DNA of 64,000 nucleotides, taken from Rugalucina vietnamica (lineage: Eukaryota; Mollusca; Bivalvia; Lucinida; Lucinidae). The stretch spans positions 2,192,501 through 2,256,500 of the forward strand of contig OZ024869.1 in NCBI GenBank assembly GCA_964017185.1. Reading direction: 5' to 3'. Positions 58,271 to 64,000 of the stretch are shown here, one piece after another (position 1 is the stretch's first letter; every line of letters starts with the position of its first letter). The notes beneath the pieces are model-generated. The model ran no database searches. It was not told the DNA's origin and saw nothing but the letters and a program-made list of their open reading frames with translations. The translations under genes and the position numbers were made by a program.

Positions 58271-59169
58271 ACATGTACATGTACCTCTAATATTGATGAA
58301 CTTATATGATCTTCCATATCCCATTACCTGTACTAGAACAAAAACCTGTCTCTTGAGACCCAACCTTCTACCTTATGGCCCAGCTTCTACATCTACATTA
58401 TCACAATACTATAAAAGAATGTTAAGGTAGACTTATTTTAATGTATGTATTCAGTAGCTGTGACTTGATGACTTCATCATCAGTGACTTTATGAGCCTAA
58501 CAACCCTAACAGTACTGTCAAACTATTTCTTTGATACCAGCTAGGGCTACATCATAAATGGTAAGGTGATACCATGACAGTGTGGGTGATACCTAGTTAT
58601 ACAGGATTTATACCTGGGTGGGGTCAGGGGTCAGAGTCTAACCAGGTGTGCCTGTCCCAGGTAGCACTCCATCATGTCAAAAGGTTACTTAATTATTGCC
58701 TACTGAATACCTGGCATAAGTAACTATAAATTCCCTAAATAGTTATAGTGAAAAAAGTGAATTGAAAACTTTCCAGTAAGTTCAATGGATAGAAAATTAC
58801 GGAATCCCAGGATGTTCATTCGCCTTTGGTGTTCAGATCATTTAGACATGTACTGTATTTTTTACCATAATGTAAAAACTTTTAGCAGCATTAAGCTGTC
58901 AAAGGATGCACTGTTACATGACCTTATAGGAAAAATGCAAATTCAGACTGGTTATCTAAAAGGTCTGAAAAAAAGAAAAATGGTTGTCATTCTGATGAAA
59001 AAGCACAAGTGCATTACACAATCCTTGAACATGACTGCATCATATCATTTATCATGCATTTTGAAATTATTCAACATTTCGCATTTACAGCTGATTAGCC
59101 AGCACAGGTCCCTGAACAGCTAGCTAATGGTATTACCCTTAAAATAGCAGAACCTACTGTCTCTGAATA
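58271..59169. other. Intergenic, nothing recognised
   Basis: The 112-residue frame at 58785-59123 has no recognisable domain or bias and is not called. Confidence 0.45.
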
Positions 59170-59406
59170 TGAGCCGCATCGTGAGAAAACCGGATTTTTG
59201 CCTATGCGAAAACAAAGGCGCAGATCAGCTTCGCGGTAACCGCGAAGCTGATCAGCGCCTTTGTTTTCGCTACACGGATAGTACATTCCCTCTTCTTCTT
59301 ATATCCGAAATTTCAAGCTTCTAACCATTTTCTGAGACTGCATAGACCGGTTTATGTCGGACCTGGTCGGAAACCCCGAAGACCGGTTTTCTCGCGTCAC
59401 GGCTCA
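59170..59406 (+). mobile_element. Family A hairpin MITE, copy 10
   Basis: TGAGCC/GGCTCA ends, TA on both flanks, perfect core palindrome, CGGTTTTCTCGCG end variant. Confidence 0.88.
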
Positions 59407-59670
59407 TATAAAAGAGAAATTTTCAGTTCCTTGAACATCAAAGTTTTTCTTTGAAATTTCCTGCTGTCTCGTTAGTGATTCATAGCACAATCACAATCAA
59501 AAGTCGTTAGGGCACTTTATGCAAATTCAATTCCAGCTAGTTCTATCAGAGTAAAATGGAGAAATGAAAATCTGCATAAAAATAAATGAGCTTACAGAAC
59601 AATTTACAGTCTTGTTAAAAAGCTAATGCTTTAGATGTGATTACAAATGCTCAGGAATTTCGCAGTTGCT
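59407..59670. other. Intergenic, nothing recognised
   Basis: Short AT-rich spacer between two family A copies. Confidence 0.4.
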
Positions 59671-59895
59671 TCAAGAGCGCTGCGCCATGAGAAAACCGGG
59701 TTTAAGGGTTTCTAATCAGGTCCAACACAAATCGGCCTGTACATTCATAGAAGAGGGCTATAAGCTGGAAATTCTGGATTGAAGTAGAAGAGGAATTGTA
59801 CTATATGTTTAACGAAAACAAAGGTGCTGATCAGCTGTGCAATTACTGCATAGCTGATCTGCGTCTATGCTTTCACATATGCAAATATCCTGTTC
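59671..59895 (-). mobile_element. Decayed family A MITE, older stem type
   Basis: GCGCCATGAGAAAACCGGGT, CAGGTCCAACACAAATCGGC, AGAGGAATTGTACTATATG. The stem reads AGCTGTGCAATTACTGCATAGCT split by one changed pair, unlike the common CTTCGCGG stem. Both terminal hexamers are lost. Confidence 0.7.
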
Positions 59896-60376
59896 AAGTA
59901 ATTCTTCACCGGTGATTGATTTTCCTGCATTCTCTGATTGCCACTAACAGCTGCAATATAATTACTGTCAAGTTCCAAAACATATAATGATTTTTGTTCA
60001 TGTCTGAACCATAACCCAGGGCAGTGAAAAAATGGCAAAGTAGTGGCATGGTACCAAATATGTACAAATGATCCTGAATGAATACATAAACCATGAACTA
60101 CTCAAAATATATGCTTTATGACATAAATGAAATGCTTTTTTGGTTGATAATAGTCAATAGCCCCACCCTCAACAACACAAATGCAACCTCCACCCTAAAT
60201 CACACACACTCAAACGCTTTGCCATTTCATTTTATTGTGGCACTCCCTGGGCCAATTGCAATGATTACCAATCTAGACTAAACTGACTGGTCTGAAAACA
60301 CAACTTTGCATCATAAAAAAAGAAAATCAGTTTATATCTGGTGGGAATTTCTGCAAGAAAAACATAGCAGATTATC
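59896..60376. other. Intergenic, nothing recognised
   Basis: AT-rich. Confidence 0.4.
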
Positions 60377-60613
60377 TGAGCCGCGACGTGAGAAAACCGG
60401 TCTTCGGGGTTTCCGACCAGGTGCGACACAAATCGGTCTGTACAGTCACAGGAGCAAGTTAGATACTTGAAATTTTGGCTATGAGTAGAAGAGGAATTAT
60501 ACTATCCGTGTAGCGAAAACAAAGGCGCTGATCAGCTTCGCGGTTACCGCGAAGCTGATCTGCGCCTTTGTTTTCGCCTAGGCAAAAATCCGGTTTTCTC
60601 ACGATGCGGCTCA
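60377..60613 (-). mobile_element. Family A hairpin MITE, copy 11
   Basis: TGAGCC/GGCTCA ends with TC on both flanks: the one non-A/T duplication in the set, which shows that the target is not simply TA. Perfect palindrome. Confidence 0.88.
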
Positions 60614-62330
60614 TCTGATGGATAACATTATATCCCCAAAGAAGCTGCCTGAACTTGCTAATTACTTTATTTGCCAAGTTTTTGTCATGCTTTGCACGCA
60701 CAATATGCCAAACATCCCACTTTGGGATCATACAACAGCCATCAATAAATCCCTAGTACCCATTGCTAAATATGTTATAACAAAATTACCAAATTCTGAT
60801 TCCCCAAAGAAACATTAATGATAAGTAAAAAGCATAGTTAGCATGGAATTTAAATCATAACCAGTCCACTTTAATTATGAAATCACATGGTACGTCCTGC
60901 CATAAATCAGCCAATCAGAATCCAAAGTTTTTAGACTGCTTCTGAAATAATTAAACCATAAGCCAACCTAGAAAACAGAAGGTTGCCAAATGCCTGACTG
61001 GAACCAAAAGACAAAGAATAATGACTGAGCAGATGAAAAAAGTTAACAGAAATATTTGTGTCTGGGCAGAAAGAAATTTATAAAACAGGAAATGAAGTGA
61101 GTTTCCAGATCTTTGGCATCTTGCAGTAGAAATTGAATTGTCAGTCAAAACTGAGGTTTGATTTACTGCAGACGGCTTACAAAATTTTACCATTTTTCAT
61201 AATTTACACAGAATCCAAGTCAGACTTTTACTTCTGTTCAAAGTAATCAGAATTCAACCCAACCTGAACGCTGTGCAATGTTCCCTCCTTCAAGCATGGG
61301 ATTCTGTCATTTAATTTGGCCAGACTTTTCGGAGAGTTTGTCTTGAAAGTTTGCATTAAAATAATTTTCAGGCTTAATCATCATTGAAATAACGATTTAT
61401 CTGTTTAATTCTAAACCAATATTTTTATCAAACAATTTCTGGTTGTTTGTAGGGACTCAATTTACAACCCTATCATGCTTCTAAAAATTGAAACCAAATT
61501 TGTCTAAGGGTCTATATTACAGGCCTATACTTTAACTGGTTATAAACTGGCTTAAAACTAATCCCCCCTGATATCCATGTCCCTATTATCAAATGTTTCT
61601 GTGAGTTTCAGTGTCTTAATTACAAAATTGATTCACATAAAATATAAAATATCATTTAATTTGACTACATAAATTCTTTTTATCAATTTTACAGAGCCTC
61701 CAAAGTCTCTGATAGCTTTGAACAGGCAATGGGGAGTATCAAGAAGCTTAGGATCATCTTAAGAGACAAATCACGTGTAAGCCCAATTAGCAAGATAACG
61801 CTTTAAAATAAAATTAACTACAAAAAGTAAGAAACATCATAAATTGGCGACAATTGCCATATAAAGGTACTGAGCAAACCTTGAATGCATTTTAAACAGT
61901 CTGTTAATTGTCTAATCAGTGCCAGAAAAAGCTCACTCATCAAACTGTAGCAAATAATTTTCAAGGAACAAAAATTGACACAATAATTAAAGCAATCATG
62001 CCATGATATTACCAGGGCTGCCCCGAGAGACAAAGTTGCATGCTTGCGACACAATGACCATGATGTGTCATTAGGGTTTGACAGGCAATGACACCCAGGT
62101 CTGTGAAACGAACAGTGTGACAACCATAGGACAGTGGTCAAAGATGAGGGTCTTCAAATTAGTTTTTTTCTCATGTGCTAATAGTTCATGACATTCATTA
62201 GTTGAAACTGTAGCTATTACTGTCACAGTTTTATTCTTAGAAATAAGCAAGATCATGGGAAAATCCACTTAAGCAGTGTAGGGACTCATCAGAGGTTAAA
62301 TCCAGGCACATAAGCTATGGGACAACGGAT
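60614..62330. other. Intergenic, nothing recognised
   Basis: AT-rich; open frames up to 107 residues (61818-62141, minus) lack recognisable features. Confidence 0.45.
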
Positions 62331-62349
62331 ACAAATGGCTGGTGCATTA
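62331..62349. mobile_element. Lone end of the TGCACTAGTCATTTG family
   Basis: TACAAATGGCTGGTGCATTA matches the right end of the 10104 element, ending in TTA. No partner end was found upstream, so this is a fragment. Confidence 0.4.
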
Positions 62350-62455
62350 TTTTTCATCCTTTTTAATCTTGAGGTGCAGACATACCATCAAGATGTGTAA
62401 TATGCAATACCAGAGCTATGATACCTCCATAATACCTGTCAATTATGCACTAGTC

Positions 62456-62890
62456 ATTTGTAACCACGGCCCCCCCAGACCCGGGGAACAGCGGGGACTT
62501 CGACTTTTCTGAAATCAAAGCCCTGCTAAACCCGCTGCACTGCGGGGTCAAAAATACACTGAAAGCTCGGCTAAAAGCCCCCGCCCTACGGGGACCCTTA
62601 AAGTCAAAAGCCATCTTTGGCTCGGTTTGTTTACCTCTCGCGAGATCTCGTCAAAGTCCAGGAAAATCTCCGATAAAACCCGGACTTAGTGGCAGTAAAA
62701 TACTCTACTACCACGGGTCTTCCACCGGTAATACAACGGCTGTACACCCCGCTATTTTGGAGCGAAAACGAAACCACCGCATTACCCGTCACTGCGGGGG
62801 AATGTTAGAGGTAAAATCCCGGCCCTTTTCCCCCACTACCCCCACCCTCCCCCGGGTCTGGGGGGGCCGTGGTTACAAATGACTAGTGCA
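62456..62890. mobile_element. GC-rich TIR element with TTA duplication
   Basis: Inverted termini TGCACTAGTCATTTGTAACC and onward through ACGGCCCCCCCAGACCCGGG, about 40 bp without mismatch. TTA at 62453-62455 and 62891-62893 is a 3-bp target duplication (PIF/Harbinger pattern). The 435-bp element is strikingly GC- and CpG-rich for this window and rich in GCGGGG/CCCCGC steps. No open frame of note. Confidence 0.85.
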
Positions 62891-63031
62891 TTACCAACAT
62901 TATTATTCATATAATCAATTAATAGATGAGCAAAAAACAATAAGCTCATTTATCCTGACAAATTAGAAATTCAAACAAAGCTGTTTTATGAAAACATGCT
63001 ATTTAATGTCAGAAATATTAATAATAACAAT

Positions 63032-63264
63032 TGAGCAGCATCATGAGAAAACCAGATTTTTGCCTATACGTAAACAAAGGCGCAGATCAGCTGTGCAGTA
63101 ACTGCACAGCTGATCAGGCCTCTGTTTCCACTACAGGGATAGTACAAATTGTCTTCTTAAATCTGAAAATTCGAGCTTCTAGCCCTACTCTATGACTGCA
63201 CAGACGCGAATGTGTCGGACCAAGTCGGAAACCCCGAAGACCAGTTTTCTCACACTGCGGCTCA
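63032..63264 (+). mobile_element. Family A MITE, copy 12, older stem type
   Basis: Ends TGAGCA/GGCTCA with AT on both flanks. The stem is GATCAGCTGTGCAGT and its complement, with every change relative to the common stem matched on the other arm. Confidence 0.85.
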
Positions 63265-64000
63265 ATTATTGTTCTCCAACCAAATCCCAAATTATGGCAA
63301 GGATAATAATGATAAATGAAAAAGTGAGAGAAAATCTCTGTTATTTTTCATATTTATTTGATTTTGTGACAAACTAATCGTCTGGCTCTCCTTGTACAAA
63401 GCATCACAGCATAATGTCAGGTTATAATTGACCAAGATAAATGTGGGCCTAGTGGCTGCCCTTTAAGGGATCAGAGCCAATCAAAAGATGCCTAAAATGG
63501 GATATGATCCGTTGACAAAATTATGAAGAATGATGATACTGGTTTAACCTTTGAAATGATGAACACTTTGCAAGCCTTAGCTGACCTTTTCTGGAAATGG
63601 AACATGGAAAAATTCTGCATCCAAAATCACTCCACTTTCTTGAACTCTAGAATAACATTAAAGCAGGAGCTAGCATCCCTCCCATATTAGATTGGCAATT
63701 GAAAATGAAAGCACATCAGAAACAGAATTTTCATACATGTAAATGTTATTAATTGGAAACCATTTACATGAAGAGCTTGTATTAAGTGGATTCTGTCTGT
63801 ACTCAAAATTTCACTGCTTCTGATCTAGTCTACTTGGCTACTTTTCACATTTACTTCTGATCACTTAAATTTAACCATTTCACGACTTGTCTATCAAACA
63901 AATATATTTGTAAACAGTACAAAACCTGATCAGATACCCTTTTTGCAATTGTGGAATCTGATTTTGGTCCTGCCAATATTTTTTTGTTTTGTAATTTTTT
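63265..64000. other. Intergenic, nothing recognised
   Basis: AT-rich to the end of the window; no supported feature. Confidence 0.45.

Noticed and set aside
58785-59123. A 112-residue open frame
   Set aside because: No domain, no codon pattern, no splice context; chance open frame.

Overview
This is a eukaryotic, AT-rich, largely non-coding window made of repeats nested inside repeats. No convincing host protein-coding gene, rRNA or functional tRNA gene is visible. The only long protein-coding sequences are two damaged non-LTR retrotransposons (LINEs). The repertoire fits a marine invertebrate, most likely a bivalve mollusc: TGAGCC/GGCTCA hairpin MITEs, elements ending in CTCAGGTGAGCT, TATACCCCCC-ended elements and several tRNA-derived SINEs. 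That assignment rests on family resemblance and is an inference.

Layout. 1-17.9 kb: AT-rich intergenic sequence with a tRNA-derived SINE, five copies of a ~235-bp hairpin MITE (family A), three copies of a second palindromic MITE (family B), a 28-bp minisatellite (3.36-4.53 kb) and a CpG/ACGC-rich block (9.2-9.74 kb). 17.9-22.7 kb: a 45-bp minisatellite split by a 5'-truncated LINE on the minus strand. 22.7-36.2 kb: more A and B MITEs, a ~445-bp-period repeat (27.5-29.0 kb), a 31-bp minisatellite with an inverted block inside (30.5-31.6 kb), a mariner-like MITE inserted inside an A MITE (31.9-32.7 kb) and a complete SINE with a target duplication (33.2 kb). 36.2-41.06 kb: a 4.84-kb element with identical 100-bp terminal inverted repeats, a 6-bp target duplication and an iterated GTGANNCAWCGGG motif; it carries a satellite-bearing inner element and a composite SINE. 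41.2-46.5 kb: two A MITEs in inverted orientation, two B MITEs and a tiny 32-bp palindrome flanked by a 6-bp duplication. 46.5-58.3 kb: a 46-bp minisatellite landscape interrupted by SINEs, a 743-bp Harbinger-like element (TTA duplication) and a nearly complete RTE-like LINE with an 11-bp target duplication. 58.3-64 kb: intergenic sequence with more A MITEs and a GC-rich TTA-flanked element.

The pieces do not work together as a pathway; the window is a record of successive insertions. The observations most worth following are the uniform 2-bp target duplications of family A (12 of 12 intact copies), its two hairpin-stem subfamilies that differ by covarying changes, and the 4.84-kb element with its subterminal iterons, which I cannot place confidently in a named superfamily.
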